Source: Argentina anserina (lineage: Eukaryota; Streptophyta; Magnoliopsida; Rosales; Rosaceae). From it: a stretch of 64,000 bases of DNA. The notes beneath the pieces were generated by a model. That model worked only from the letters and a program-made list of their open reading frames with translations. It was not told where the DNA came from and searched no databases. Shown piece by piece: positions 36,283-47,009 of the stretch. The translations under genes and the position numbers were made by a program. Location of the stretch: NCBI RefSeq assembly GCF_933775445.1, contig NC_065873.1, positions 23,560,001 through 23,624,000 on the forward strand, given 5' to 3'. Each line of letters opens with the position of its first letter. Position 1 is the first letter of the stretch.

Positions 36283-36698
36283 GTATTGCTACTGCGTTTG
36301 ATTACAGAACTTCATGCTCACATATAACCCCTCAAGTAACCGTTCAAACTTCACAGTTAACCATGATCAGTATGGTTACCTTTTTTTTTTTTGAAAGCGT
36401 ACGGTTACCCTTTATATCCTAAAGTACCTAAACGTATGGCAGTTTTGTGTCATGTTTTGTAATGGTAAATCTGGAATTGGGTGTTGATATAAAAAAGAAA
36501 ATCACCTTTTCCAGAAGGAACTGTAATGTAGACTTCTATTTGATTTGGAGCAGTATGCATTTCTTAAATATAACCAATACTTAAGATGTTTATAATCCAA
36601 ATCACTTTCAGTTGCAATACATTATTGGATTGTTGAAATCTGGAACATGTGTATTAAAAAAAGTAAGCTAACTGCTTGATTAAGGCCCTTAATTCTGA
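36283..36698. other. Spacer between TPD1-like copies B and C
   Basis: AT-rich, no coding signal; includes a T run at 36381-36392. Confidence 0.4.
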
Positions 36699-37251
36699 TC
36701 AACAAGGAACACTAACAGAGTCAGCAGGCTCTATACTGTAAGGTGTACCCCAAGCATAGGAGAACTTCACAGAAGCACCAGAAGCCAAGATGCCTCCGTT
36801 GATGAGTTGATATGTGTTAATACCTATCTGCGACAAGATCGAAGAGCTCACCGGCTCTACAGTTGAAAATCCAATGCACCTCAGTTTAATTTTGCCTTGA
36901 GGGCACTTGCAAGTGTTTGTCACCACCACCTTCCATTCAGGTTTGCCTTCAACCACTCTTCCACTCCGGGCTGTATTGATCTTAATGTCCTTATTAGTGC
37001 AAGTAACACATAACCCTGCAACATAACATTATGATCGATAGATTCAGTCTCATCCATTCCAATACACACCAAAAACAAGAAAAAAAATATTGAAGCTCAT
37101 ATTTCTGTATTGAATAACAGACTGATCACTGGTTAATGATTATGAGACTAGCTATTCTGAGAGGTGTTGCATATGTCTGGAGCAAAAGTTTACCATGGTT
37201 AATGAGACTGAAGAGGACAATGACAATGACAGAGGTGGCGATGGTGGCCAT
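36699..37251 (-). CDS. TPD1-like secreted protein C
   Basis: Exons 37251-37194 and 37015-36699 join to 124 residues. Signal peptide MATIATSVIVIVLFSLINHG; mature part with LCVTC, GKPEWKVVVTNTCKCPQ, CIGFSTVEPVSSSIL, FSYAWGTPYSIEP and final VPC. Both exons are the same size class as in copy A (exon 2 is 317 nt in both), and the intron sits at the same codon. The frame is intact. No regulatory element beyond a general promoter region can be read. Confidence 0.85.
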
Positions 37252-38272
37252 TGTTAACTGAGAATGCTTCAGATCTTTGATTGTGGTAAATCAATGTTTG
37301 GTGGAGACTATAGCCCCATCTATGGTCTTATTTATATTGATCTGTGGAATGAATTTCTGGTTGAAAATTCTGTGTGCATTCCACTTCAGGATATTATACC
37401 ATTCCCTCACCATTCCCTTCCTCGTTGGTCACATAAATTTACTACCTAAATTGATTGTTGCGTACAGCTAATCTATATATTCGATGAATTCTGACGTTTT
37501 AGTCCGTCTCTGAATTTACTTCCAACCTCATCTATTCTAATTTTCTGATACATAATTCATGAAAATCAGGGAGATAAGTCCTTCAAGAGATTAATGGAAA
37601 TTAAAATAAAATGAAGTGTACCAGGCTGACCACGAACTGTTTAGGATACCGACTGCATCTGCAGGATTAAAGGATCCAAACAACACACTAGTTATTTAAC
37701 ACTCTTTGCTACTTTAGACTCTTTAGTAGAATACATGTTTGATATATCAGTAAGAGACCAAGAGCAAATGAGCAATGCTAATGCAGATTATAGTGTGCCA
37801 AACATGGATCAAACTATAAAAGTTCAATATGCTGTAAATCTAGCTGAACTTCGTTTCCAGAAAAAATAAAATATCTTCCTTTCCGAGGAACATCCATATA
37901 TTAAACATTGGTAACCAGTGTAACTCCAACGCGTCACATACTATGATACAAAATGGCTTAGCACCCTTATCAATAATGTAAAAAACATGGAAAAGGGGAT
38001 TCTGTTTGTAGAATATTTTATGCAATGGTAAACAACAGATCAAGTATAAATCTTTAGACAGGATACCTGAATTTTTCATTTGTTAGACTAATAATAGACC
38101 GGTTTTGGTCCAACCTCAAGAATCCCAAACTTAAACTTGCTCTTGTTTCTATTTTTCTAACTTCTCTACCACAAACAGAACATAGTCTTCAATGATCAAT
38201 AGTATTAGTAGTACACCATCATCACTTCTGCTAGCAGTCTTTGTCATGGGACGAGCCTTGTACTCATGAGCA
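37252..38272. other. Intergenic between TPD1-like C and the Tudor-SN gene
   Basis: No gene recognised. On the minus strand this region is downstream of the Tudor-SN stop and probably includes its 3' UTR; I saw no poly-A tract directly after the reading frame. Confidence 0.4.
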
Positions 38273-40987
38273 TCAGTATCTCTCTCTTTCCCACATGCCT
38301 CGCCGATATGTCTTTGCTTCGTCCTGGAACTCTCTCAATGTTTCCGAAGACTTCCAAAATTTCTTCTCTTTGTCCAAGCTGGCAAATCCATCTAGAACCA
38401 TGGCAGCATTTATACTCATCTCATCATCACCAGCCTCAAGAGTTACCATAAGAGTTGGTCCAGTTCCCTGACCCTTAACAACTTTTCCTTCTGAAAGATC
38501 CCTTCCCTCAATCAAGGCCCTGAACTCTCTTCCCGATGTTTGCTCTCGCAAGTACTCAAGTGCTTCTTTACCAAAATTATCCTCCACGCTTGGGACTTTA
38601 ACATATGCAAGGCTGCATAGTTGTGCGAGGCCAGGTGCAGTGGCAAGAGAAGAGTCAAGAGGCTGTAACTGATTGGAAGGGACAACCTCTTGATCACCGT
38701 AATCAATGTAGAACACTTCATATGTGTCTTGAGAGGATTCTTCAGCTGCTTGAGCATTGACAATCATTGCACGGTTCCAAGAATCATCTTCACTAAACTG
38801 AGCAAGGACAATGTCACCATTCTTAGGCTTGAATCCGATATTGGTGACTGGATCAGCTTCTTGAAGATTCAAAGAGTTCAGCTGTTGCTGAATAGAGCCA
38901 GTGGTTTGGTCCTCAATGATCCGAACATAAAATTTACCGTTATTCAAGAAAACCTCTGTAACTTCAACATTTAGCACCTCTTTCTGTTTGTTGGAAACTT
39001 CCTGACCTTCATCATACTTCTCCCAAATTTTCAATTTCTGCTGTTTGGCATACTTTTGAGCTTTTTCAAGAAGGTGAGCATCCGGAATCCTACTGCAATT
39101 ACCAAAGGGAGTATATTTTGCAAGGCCAGCTTCAACGAGGGCAATTGACATATTCATCCCCGACTGCCATAAAGTTCCCACAAAAGTTCCAGATTTGTCA
39201 ACACTCTCCACTTCAATCTCGACATCTCTTTGCATTATTCTTCGCTTCATCACTGCAATTGCTTCATCAGAGAAGGGTTCATCACGACGCGGACATCTCA
39301 CACATGAGAAAGAGAAGGCAATGCTGCATGTTTCCTTGGGAAGATATAGCTTAAAGCGATGACCACTGAGAACATATTCCACAATGGCGTGAATTTTCCT
39401 ATTTTGCTGCATGAATGGCAAGAACTCACTTGCTTTCTTGGCAGGCTCAATTGTCAGGTCTCTAAAATGCATGACTGAGGCCTCCTTAGAAGAATGTTGT
39501 CCTTTATTGTTGGCAATAGCTCGTGATTCAGCAGCAAGAAGAGCATCATAATGGTGCGACCTCTCCTCAAAATCTTGATGTCTAATAACGGTGCCTAGGC
39601 CACGTGCAACAACTAGCTCAGCAATATTCCCCCCAACCTGGTCGCATGCATCTTTCTCAACAGCCTTCAGAAAGACTGATCCAAAATCCATTGAATCTCC
39701 AAGGCCAGCCTTCCTAGAATACTCCAATTGAACACTCACTTCGCGACCAATCAGGCGTGACCTCAGCAACTCCTTGGCTTCCCGTGCATATGGAGCCGGC
39801 TTTTCATCTCTACGAGGGTTCCCCATCTTCGGACACCTAATGCTAGAAAGATTGACTTTCCTCTCTGCTAGTGGACTGCTAGATGGAACAGAATCATCAG
39901 CCACAATGATGCAGTCCCCACTCACTACCTCCACAACCATTCCTGTGAAACTCTTGTCATGAATTGCCTTTGAGCCTGTAGCTGGGGGTATATAGTTCTT
40001 CCAAATCCTCAACCTGCTTTTCTTAGCAGCAAGCTCTGCAGCCTTCAGCTGTTTCTTTGCATCTTCCTCCATTAGGTTTGCGCTCCATTCAACGTATTTT
40101 GCATAACCATTCTCCACAAGCTCCAGCCCCAAGTTCTTCTCGGATTCTTGTTCGAGATAATACACTGACCCAATCAAATTGCTGAACTTGTCAACCCCTT
40201 GTAGAATAATATGCACGTCCTTGTTTAAAACACAAGCTTCTGTCAGGAATTTAGATTCCAGTGCATATGGTTCAGCAACTTGGTCAATTTCTGTTGTTCC
40301 ATGACTCTTTTCCATTGAGGGGGCCCGAGTTCCTGCAACTAGCACATGGACAAACTGAAACTCCGGAAGCAAGTAAACCCGCAATGTGCTTCCATCGCGA
40401 ACCTGCTCCACTAAAGCTTCCTTGAGCTGACCCTTATTTTCTGCTAACAAACTCAATGCATCAAAACTGTTGCTTGGAGGTAGAAACCTAATGGATTCCT
40501 CAGCAGCACCTGGAACCCGAGTCCAGCAACCACGACCTTCAGTCTTTGCTTTTTGCTCAAGACTACGCAGTTCTTCAAGGTAAGGATCGGCTTCTACAAC
40601 CTGTCTCTGCTGACCCTGTGGCTGACTCTGCGGCTCCCTGACCTTTGCCCACCCTTGAGAAACAACAAACCTTGCTACATTGTCGTTGCTGTTAGCAAGA
40701 ACGACAGAACCAAACTCCCGGCCAATGGATTTTTTAACAACATAGTCCACCTTAAAGACAACCTCTTCTCCTAAGCACAGCTGCCTCAGATACTCCCTGC
40801 TGTACCATGCAAAGGGTTCATCGACGCCGTCCTTTCGGGCCAGCCTGGGCGCCATAAGAGAGGACAGAGTGATGGTTCTTTCGAGTGGTACTCCAGTCTT
40901 GTTTGAGTTCAACTCAATGATGACGAGTGTATCCCCTGAAGGGACAGCCTTTACTTTCCCTTTCACCCATCCTGCTGGTGTTGCCAT
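38273..40987 (-). CDS. TSN: Tudor-SN (TSN) nuclease-like protein, single-exon gene
   Basis: One uninterrupted frame of 904 residues. It has four staphylococcal-nuclease-like repeats (about residues 5-150, 185-335, 345-505, 525-670; each with V.SGD.. and ..RCP or ..ELVE.G.A.Y motifs). A Tudor domain follows at about 720-780 (GDIVLAQFSEDDSWNRAMIV, YIDYGDQE), then the split fifth SN repeat with ARRGMW-like YRRGMWE close to the stop. TSN proteins bind RNA, act in stress granules and mRNA decapping, and stabilise stress mRNAs (family knowledge). Plant TSN genes are normally split by many introns and encode about 985-995 residues. Here no intron is seen, loops in SN2 and SN3 are shorter, and the usual acidic/Arg-Gly tail is missing after RRGMW. 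It is likely a retrogene kept open by selection; a TATA box lies upstream. Confidence 0.9.
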   Translation of the reverse strand: MATPAGWVKGKVKAVPSGDTLVIIELNSNKTGVPLERTITLSSLMAPRLARKDGVDEPFAWYSREYLRQLCLGEEVVFKVDYVVKKSIGREFGSVVLANSNDNVARFVVSQGWAKVREPQSQPQGQQRQVVEADPYLEELRSLEQKAKTEGRGCWTRVPGAAEESIRFLPPSNSFDALSLLAENKGQLKEALVEQVRDGSTLRVYLLPEFQFVHVLVAGTRAPSMEKSHGTTEIDQVAEPYALESKFLTEACVLNKDVHIILQGVDKFSNLIGSVYYLEQESEKNLGLELVENGYAKYVEWSANLMEEDAKKQLKAAELAAKKSRLRIWKNYIPPATGSKAIHDKSFTGMVVEVVSGDCIIVADDSVPSSSPLAERKVNLSSIRCPKMGNPRRDEKPAPYAREAKELLRSRLIGREVSVQLEYSRKAGLGDSMDFGSVFLKAVEKDACDQVGGNIAELVVARGLGTVIRHQDFEERSHHYDALLAAESRAIANNKGQHSSKEASVMHFRDLTIEPAKKASEFLPFMQQNRKIHAIVEYVLSGHRFKLYLPKETCSIAFSFSCVRCPRRDEPFSDEAIAVMKRRIMQRDVEIEVESVDKSGTFVGTLWQSGMNMSIALVEAGLAKYTPFGNCSRIPDAHLLEKAQKYAKQQKLKIWEKYDEGQEVSNKQKEVLNVEVTEVFLNNGKFYVRIIEDQTTGSIQQQLNSLNLQEADPVTNIGFKPKNGDIVLAQFSEDDSWNRAMIVNAQAAEESSQDTYEVFYIDYGDQEVVPSNQLQPLDSSLATAPGLAQLCSLAYVKVPSVEDNFGKEALEYLREQTSGREFRALIEGRDLSEGKVVKGQGTGPTLMVTLEAGDDEMSINAAMVLDGFASLDKEKKFWKSSETLREFQDEAKTYRRGMWERERY

Positions 40988-41080
40988 CGAGACTAATCAA
41001 AACAGCGTTGTTAGTTTGCTTAAAATCAGAATCAGAGTGTTCTGTTTATAAGTTTTATGCATTGTTTGTGTTGGATTGAG

Positions 41081-41090
41081 GTATATATAG
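41081..41090 (-). promoter_or_regulatory. TATA box upstream of the TSN gene
   Basis: Minus strand CTATATATAC, about 95 bases before the start codon at 40987, in a suitable position for a short leader. Confidence 0.55.
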
Positions 41091-41660
41091 AGGGCCGAAA
41101 CCAGACTAGATTTCCTATCCTGATCATAGTAGGATTCGAATTACTGATAATTGTAAATTATAGATTTCGTCGATCTATTCCGAGTGTAAATAGGAATCCT
41201 GTTACTGTCTAGTAAAGTGAATTCAGAATTTGTTTGCAAACAGAAACATAAACCAATGGCCTGTAAAGATAGCAATGAATTGGAGAACCTGAAGAGAATA
41301 ATGCGAGTAATGACTGCGGCTGTTGCGGATGGGTCCACCCACATCTGACATCAGATTCTTTTCCGGCGACGGTGGTGCCGCCTCTGGGTTCCGCCGGTTC
41401 AGCTGGATGCCTTCCGTTTTTTTTCCTTGGATTCTCTGATCAACTTCTGAATTACCAGGCAAAAGAGACGGACATGTTGCTTGTGTGGGCCTGGATTGGA
41501 TATTTGGGCAGGAGTAAAGATGATTTATTTTCCTTCGTTTTACCATTACAGTTTTACTGTGATGTTACCCTATTTACAAATTTGCTATATTTTTTTAATT
41601 TTAAAGAATCAAATTTGCTATATAGGAAATTTTAAAGTAGTTATTGTTATATGAGTTAAT
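41091..41660. other. Upstream of TSN gene, no other gene
   Basis: Frames of 87-107 codons occur on both strands around 41223-41635 but show no domain. Confidence 0.4.
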
Positions 41661-41792
41661 CTAGTATACATCAATGTATGTTATACATTCCACATCCGAC
41701 GGTTAATAATGAATATTATTTTTTTGATCACACTTACAAAACAATATCAACCGTCGGATGTAAGATGTATAGCATACATTGATGTATACTAG
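41661..41792. mobile_element. Small foldback MITE
   Basis: 132 bp almost entirely inverted repeat: CTAGTATACATCAATGTATG and CACATCCGACGGTT at the left, their complements at the right (AACCGTCGGATGT, CATACATTGATGTATACTAG), with a short AT-rich loop. Flanked by AAT on both sides, which could be a 3-bp target duplication. Confidence 0.8.
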
Positions 41793-41822
41793 AATTTTCC
41801 GTTATTGTTGTGTCTGTTCAAT

Positions 41823-42191
41823 GGTGCTTTCCCAGAAATGGAAACCCTACTTCTGATAAGTTTCCTTTTATACCCTTTTCTAAATTGGAAACTAACTTCC
41901 GTCGTCAATAACTTTCACGTACGACTTCTGATTTGAATGCGTGACGCGTCCACGAACTCGTATCGACGAGCCCTACAACTTTTGTGAATGAAGTTTTCGC
42001 AAATGAGCGACGGAATAAAAGTCGATATTCACGTCGCGAAAACGTAACGTTTTTCTAAATAAACGTTCCGAGAACGTTTCCGTTCTTATTTCGTAATGTC
42101 GCAAACAACCAAAATTCATTTTAAATGAATTTCACAACTTTATAGAAATTAAATCAAACCAAACATCGTTCCGAAAAATCGGGTTATTACA
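41823..42191 (-). mobile_element. Diverged LTR fragment related to the element at 1-9216
   Basis: Alignable by eye with 8865-9216: GGAAACTAACTTCCG, CTCGTATCGACGAG, GTTTTCGCAA, GACGGAATAAAAGTCGATAT, AAACGTTCCGAGAACGTTTCC and the end GGGTTATTACA. Many substitutions mark it as an older insertion. Only the U3 end survives. Confidence 0.88.
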
Positions 42192-42826
42192 CATCCATTT
42201 GAATGTGTTTGTTGTTTTGAATTGTGTATAAATTTTATTGTATTATGATTCCACTTAAGCTTAAGAAACTCGATATAGTTATAATACATTTGAATCAAAT
42301 GTATTATAATAGTTTGAATCAATTCAATAAATTTTAAAATAAAAACTAGAGTTTTATTGATTTTGTTGGACTATGAGCATTTTGGGAAAATTAGGGAGGT
42401 CTAAATACCATTTTAGTTGTTTGTCAAAATAGATTGGAGGTCTGATTACAAAGAGGTTTAAATACCGTTTTTGGAGATATGAATAGAAGTTTCCTTAGTA
42501 AAAACCTCAATTTACAAATAGAGAAAGAATCGATGAGTGAGGTGGCCGGATTTATCTACGGTCTATTGGGGGTAACATAATAGGAAATGTGATATATACT
42601 ATTAGAATTGATTATACTTTATATGTTTTTTTTTAAATTATTACGCAAGGTCTTGAACTAACAAGGGAAATTTACAAAACAACACGAACATACTTCCGCT
42701 CTCAATTTGGAAGTCACGGTACTTGAAAGTATGTGAAATTTCTAACTACTAGCAATAACCCTAGAAGAAAACTAGAAATATAATTAGAAACCAAACATCT
42801 CAATGTTGAGTCTTTGCAGTTGACCC
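42192..42826. other. Intergenic with short repeats
   Basis: Includes the block 42495-42620 that recurs at 44910-45035 and inverted resemblance to the end of the element at 58826. Confidence 0.45.
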
Positions 42827-43058
42827 CAAATAAACCATTAACAATGCCATGTTAGCACGACTAACTTATTCATGACACCTTGAAAGAACCTCAACCAGGG
42901 AGAGAAACCCTTAAAGAAGTCCCTTCAGAACCCTTCAAACCTCAAATAAACCATTAACAATGTCCTGTTAGCACGACTAACTTATTCATGACACCTTGAA
43001 AGAACCTCAAGCAGGGAGAGAAACCCTTAAAGAAGTCCCTTCAGAACCCTTCAAACCT
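42827..43058. repeat. 116 bp tandem duplication, two copies
   Basis: 42827-42942 and 42943-43058 match nearly base for base (CAAATAAACCATTAACAATG, GTTAGCACGACTAACTTATT, AGAAGTCCCTTCAGAACCC). Differences are a few substitutions, for example GCCATG versus GTCCTG. Confidence 0.9.
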
Positions 43059-43777
43059 TCCTGGGTATTCAGAATCACCAGCCGAACAAGCACCTCAATC
43101 TGCTTGACACTCGCCCCCCCCCCCCCCCCACCTAGTTTCAACTTCCGCTTCGGCCCAAACTTTTTCTTCTTTGGCCCAACCTTTTCCTGGCCTGCCACAC
43201 CCTCAGCCACCTTGGGCTTGTTTTATGTCCAACCTTTTCCTCTTTGGTGGGCCGAAAGCCAGAAGCCCATATTGATGGGGGAGGATGAGCTCCGCCTGAA
43301 ATTGCAGCTCAAGCGGCGCCTACACCACCATCACTGGATCCACAACATGGCTCCTCTAGCTCATGACCACCATATCCATATCAGCTCGCCTCTTACCTCC
43401 GCTCACTTGAGGCGGTGCTGGCAAGGCGAGCAACTCCTCCTGCATCGGTAGGGGAACCACTACTTCAGAAACCAAAGGCGGTACCATTGTTCAGAAACCA
43501 AAGGAGGTACCACCGCCTCAACCTGACCAAACTTGGCTACCAGCTCCACCACCGTTACGCCCGGGAGAGAGAATACCAACACAGGAGGTATTACTGTGCA
43601 TACAAATTTTTGGGTTGGTATTCTGGAATCACTTCACTCATTAAATTCTTAAGATTTAATATACTAATTTGTGTTGTGAGAATGAAAGTAATCCAAAAAT
43701 GATACTTCACCCTTCGATTGTATCATTCACTAATATGTGAAACTCTAAGTTTATTATTCAAAGTTATCGTTTCAAAA
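43059..43777. other. GC-richer stretch with C run, no gene supported
   Basis: A C run at 43115-43129 and an open frame of 151 codons (42996-43451) starting in the tandem duplication. Its product is Pro/His-rich, has no known domain and depends on the homopolymer length, so I do not call it. Confidence 0.4.
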
Positions 43778-44056
43778 CTAAGAACAAAGAACTTGAGAGA
43801 AAACTGGCTTCAAAGGAAATGCAGAGTCCCAAGCATATGTGAAGCTGAAACTCCTATGCCCAGCTATTACGTCACCACTGTTAAGGTAACAAATGCTACC
43901 AGATGGCCCTAGGATTGAAGGATCAACGTCTTCAACAGTTTGAAACCCATTGCAATTGAGTTGAATAGCCAACAAATTCTCGCTTGTTTTTGACTTGCTT
44001 TCCAGTTGTTATATGCGTTACTTGAAGATTTTACAAGCTGTAATCGTCACATTCAC
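43778..44056 (-). pseudogene. TPD1-like copy D, broken
   Basis: Only exon 2 is present, from a good acceptor (GTAG at 44060-44057). It reads GECDDYSL and then TAA (44033-44031), NLQVTHITTGKQVKNK, then loses the PEW..V.N.C.C block. Family sequence resumes in another frame with IQLNCNGFQTVEDVDPSILG, NSGDVIAG, FSFTYAWDSAFPLKP and a final CS. The stop, deletion and missing exon 1 make it a pseudogene. Confidence 0.85.
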
Positions 44057-45293
44057 CTACAACATGATGCACATAACATCAAGTATATGGCAACAAACAT
44101 GTTATATCACTCGATCATTACAACGATTTTGACATGAGAATGCAATTTTATGTATAAATCGGAGGATATATACATACATAGAGGCCCCATCAAGGACATA
44201 CGTCCACAACTCTCCAAAAATGCGACTTTCTCAGTTTTTTCAACGATCACACGCCGGTGACGAAGTTTCTCTCACTAGACGGTGTCCATGCCTCTACTTG
44301 GAGCTACTTATTGACAGTGGAACCGCCCACTACTAGTTTCTCATCTCCTCTGGCGAAACTTGAACTCTCAGGCAATCTTGTTGCCCAAAACCTTGAATTT
44401 TGATCTCCTTGGCCTTCATCATCCTGCCCAGAACCCTTAACCTAATCTCCAAGATAAATCTGTTGTTCCTCCGGCAACAAAAATGCCATCGCTGACTTGA
44501 ATCATCTAAAAACCAGAGACATCCGCATTTTAGCGGAGTTGCGGACGTTCGTCCCTGAACAAATAAGGTGGAATACTTCACCTCCTAGAATGAGACAACA
44601 ATACAAGGCCAAGATTAGAAACTTCACAAGATACGCCATAGCGAGTGCAACTAGATCAAAGTGGACAAGTAATGTGGATTTGTCTTTGTTTGTTTGGTCT
44701 TGCTCGATCTTTGTTGGAAGTTGTAACCCATGGGATGATTATAAGGATTTGTCTATTAGTATAAATGGTAAGTGATAAATTGCAGTTTGACAGTACATTG
44801 TACAGATATTACAATTTATTGTATTGTTCAATGATTTTCTCTGTATCTGTAACATCTAATTCATCCGTGTTGTAATTAGTTATGTCATTTCATGCCAGCT
44901 TGTGTAGTTTAATAAAAACCTCAATTTACGGGAAAAAAATGATTCGGTGAGTGAGGTGGCATGGCCGGATTTATGATTATCTACGATCTACCAGCGGCAA
45001 CATAATTTCCTCTATTAGAATTGATAATATATGTTAACACATACCCACTGACCCACACATAGTATATGTACGTAACATGAAGTGTTATAGTATTAGTACG
45101 TAACAGGATACAGTACTATATTGATATTTGATAGCATATGTCAACACATGCTTACACATAAATATATTGATGTAAACTATACCCCAATATCATGGTCTTC
45201 TTATTATAAAGTTTCAGATGAGACAATAACAATATTGAAGGAAAATAAAAATGTAATACATTTGCATTGGTTTCAAACTTTCAATACTTTTCT
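44057..45293. other. Spacer between TPD1-like D and E, with duplicated block
   Basis: No gene supported. The segment at about 44910-45035 (AAAACCTCAATTTACG, GGTGAGTGAGGTGGC, GGCCGGATTTAT, ATTAGAATTGAT) repeats 42495-42620 in the same orientation, so the TPD1-like copies D and E probably duplicated with flanking DNA. Confidence 0.5.
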
Positions 45294-45782
45294 TCAAGCT
45301 GAACAAGCAATCTGAGAATCTGATGGTCTGAAAGTAAACTGATTGGCCCAAGCATATGTGAAATTGAAATCCTTAGATGGATAGATAGGGAAACCACGGT
45401 TGACGAGATAGTCGTCACCGGATTTGCTCAAGATTGAAGGTGCAATTGGCTCCACAGTTTGAAACCCAGGAGAGCTAATCTTCACATACAGTTGAGTACA
45501 TGTGCAGTCATTCGTGATTGTGACTTTCCACTCTGGTCGATTTTGGACCAACTTTCCAGTCGCTGATTGAGTGATTTTGAGATTACTTAGGTTGCAAACA
45601 TAAGACTCGCCTAGAAGACAAATAACATAAACACAAATTTAGTTAGAATATAGGAAGTGAGATGAACACAAATACACAATGCAACTTAACTTGTGAAACT
45701 AAAAGAATACTCGAACCAATAATCAAAGTTTACCTCCCATAATGAGACCGCAAATTAGCAAGGTGATGTACAAGAACTTCAT
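45294..45782 (-). CDS. TPD1-like secreted protein E
   Basis: Exons 45782-45734 and 45610-45294 join to 121 residues. Signal peptide MKFLYITLLICGLIMGG; mature part ESYVCNLSNLKITQ, GKLVQNRPEWKVTITNDCTC, GFQTVEPIAPSILSKSG, FNFTYAWANQFTFRP and end IACSA. Intact frame, intron at the same codon as the other copies. It belongs to the subgroup with MKF signal peptides (B, E, F, G). A secreted, disulphide-containing small protein is the expected product. Confidence 0.86.
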
Positions 45783-46461
45783 GGTAGCTGCGATTGGAAA
45801 CACTGTTGTAGCACTAGATTTTCTTTTTCTTGTGTCGTTTGATGAAGAAGTGGGATAAATCTATCACAATTTATAGGAGTTTGTTTGTGATATAGGGGTA
45901 AAAAAAATTTGATGCATTTTAGAGTGATTAATGCATAGATATTCAATTAGAGATTTGAAATATAATTTCATTACCAAATATGGAATTTACATCGCCTTAC
46001 TTATGGAAAGATTTGAATACTTGGGGAATGAAATTCTACTACACTAGCTGTTCTTGTTTTGACCAGCTCTAATCAAACGACTTTCCATATATATATTTTT
46101 ATTACATACCTACGTTATTGGATTGATCCTTGTTTTAATACGTTATTATTTTACACTCAATGCGGTTCACTCAGATTTATATATAGTATACTTATATAGT
46201 CCATGATTAATTACATATTTGTGACAAAATTAGTGACCAATTTGAGGAATATCTCTTTGGTTATGACTTATGAGTTTTCTTATTACTCGTGCTTGTCCAG
46301 TTTGGCCTCGGTAATTTGCCAAGTAAACCGGCCACCATGAAAAACTGAAAACTTGACAGCGAATCTGAATTAATTATATATATATATATATATCTTATTA
46401 GGTAATCAACTTAATGAACTAGAAAGGAAATATACTGGCTTAAACATCAAAGGTGAACTGT
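45783..46461. other. Upstream of TPD1-like E
   Basis: AT-rich, with a (TA)n run at 46374-46393. No gene. Confidence 0.4.
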
Positions 46462-47009
46462 TCAAGAACAAGTAGCAAATCTAGAGGTGATCGGGGTGAA
46501 AGGGAACTGATTCCGGAAAACGTAATTGAAGCTGAAAACTTGATTTGGGTGAATAGGTTTGCCACCGTTGAGAATACACTGATCGACGGATTTGTTCAAT
46601 ATCGCAGGATCAATGTTTTCCTTAGGGTAAAATCCGTAGTAGTATAGTTGAATGTTGAGTAGATCGCATGGGAACTTATTAGTGAGGGTAAAGCTAAACT
46701 CTGGAAAATTATTGAACATCCTTCCATTAAAAGTCTGCTTGATATCAAGATCTGTGTTCGAGCATTGGCAATCACCTACAAATGTACGTACGTACGTTAG
46801 AGAAATTTTATATTACAATCATATATAGACGATGATTGAAAGTTTGAAACATTCAGCATGCAATAATTAATAGTATAATATACTAACTTAACTATGGTTT
46901 AAGTAAGAGAATGGTAACGAATATAAATAGGTCGAGGTAATAAAGCTTCACCTCCAACAATGAGACTGCAAATGAAAACAAGACAGAGGAACTTCATCAT
47001 AGCTGCCAT
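46462..47009 (-). CDS. TPD1-like secreted protein F, diverged
   Basis: Exons 47009-46952 and 46775-46462 join to 123 residues. Signal peptide MAAMMKFLCLVFICSLIVGG; mature part DCQCSNTDLDIKQ, FPEFSFTLTNKFPCDLLN, YYYGFYPKENIDPAILNKS, NGGKPIHPNQVFSFNYVF and end FATCS. The conserved PEW and C.C.Q positions are changed (PEF, FPCD), so it is the most diverged intact copy. The frame is open throughout. It starts the MKF-type exon 1 one Met-Ala-Ala-Met extension earlier; the inner Met is an alternative start. Confidence 0.82.

Noticed and set aside
42996..43451. 151-codon plus frame with Pro and His runs
   Set aside because: It begins in a 116-bp tandem duplication, passes through a C homopolymer and shows no domain or splice support.
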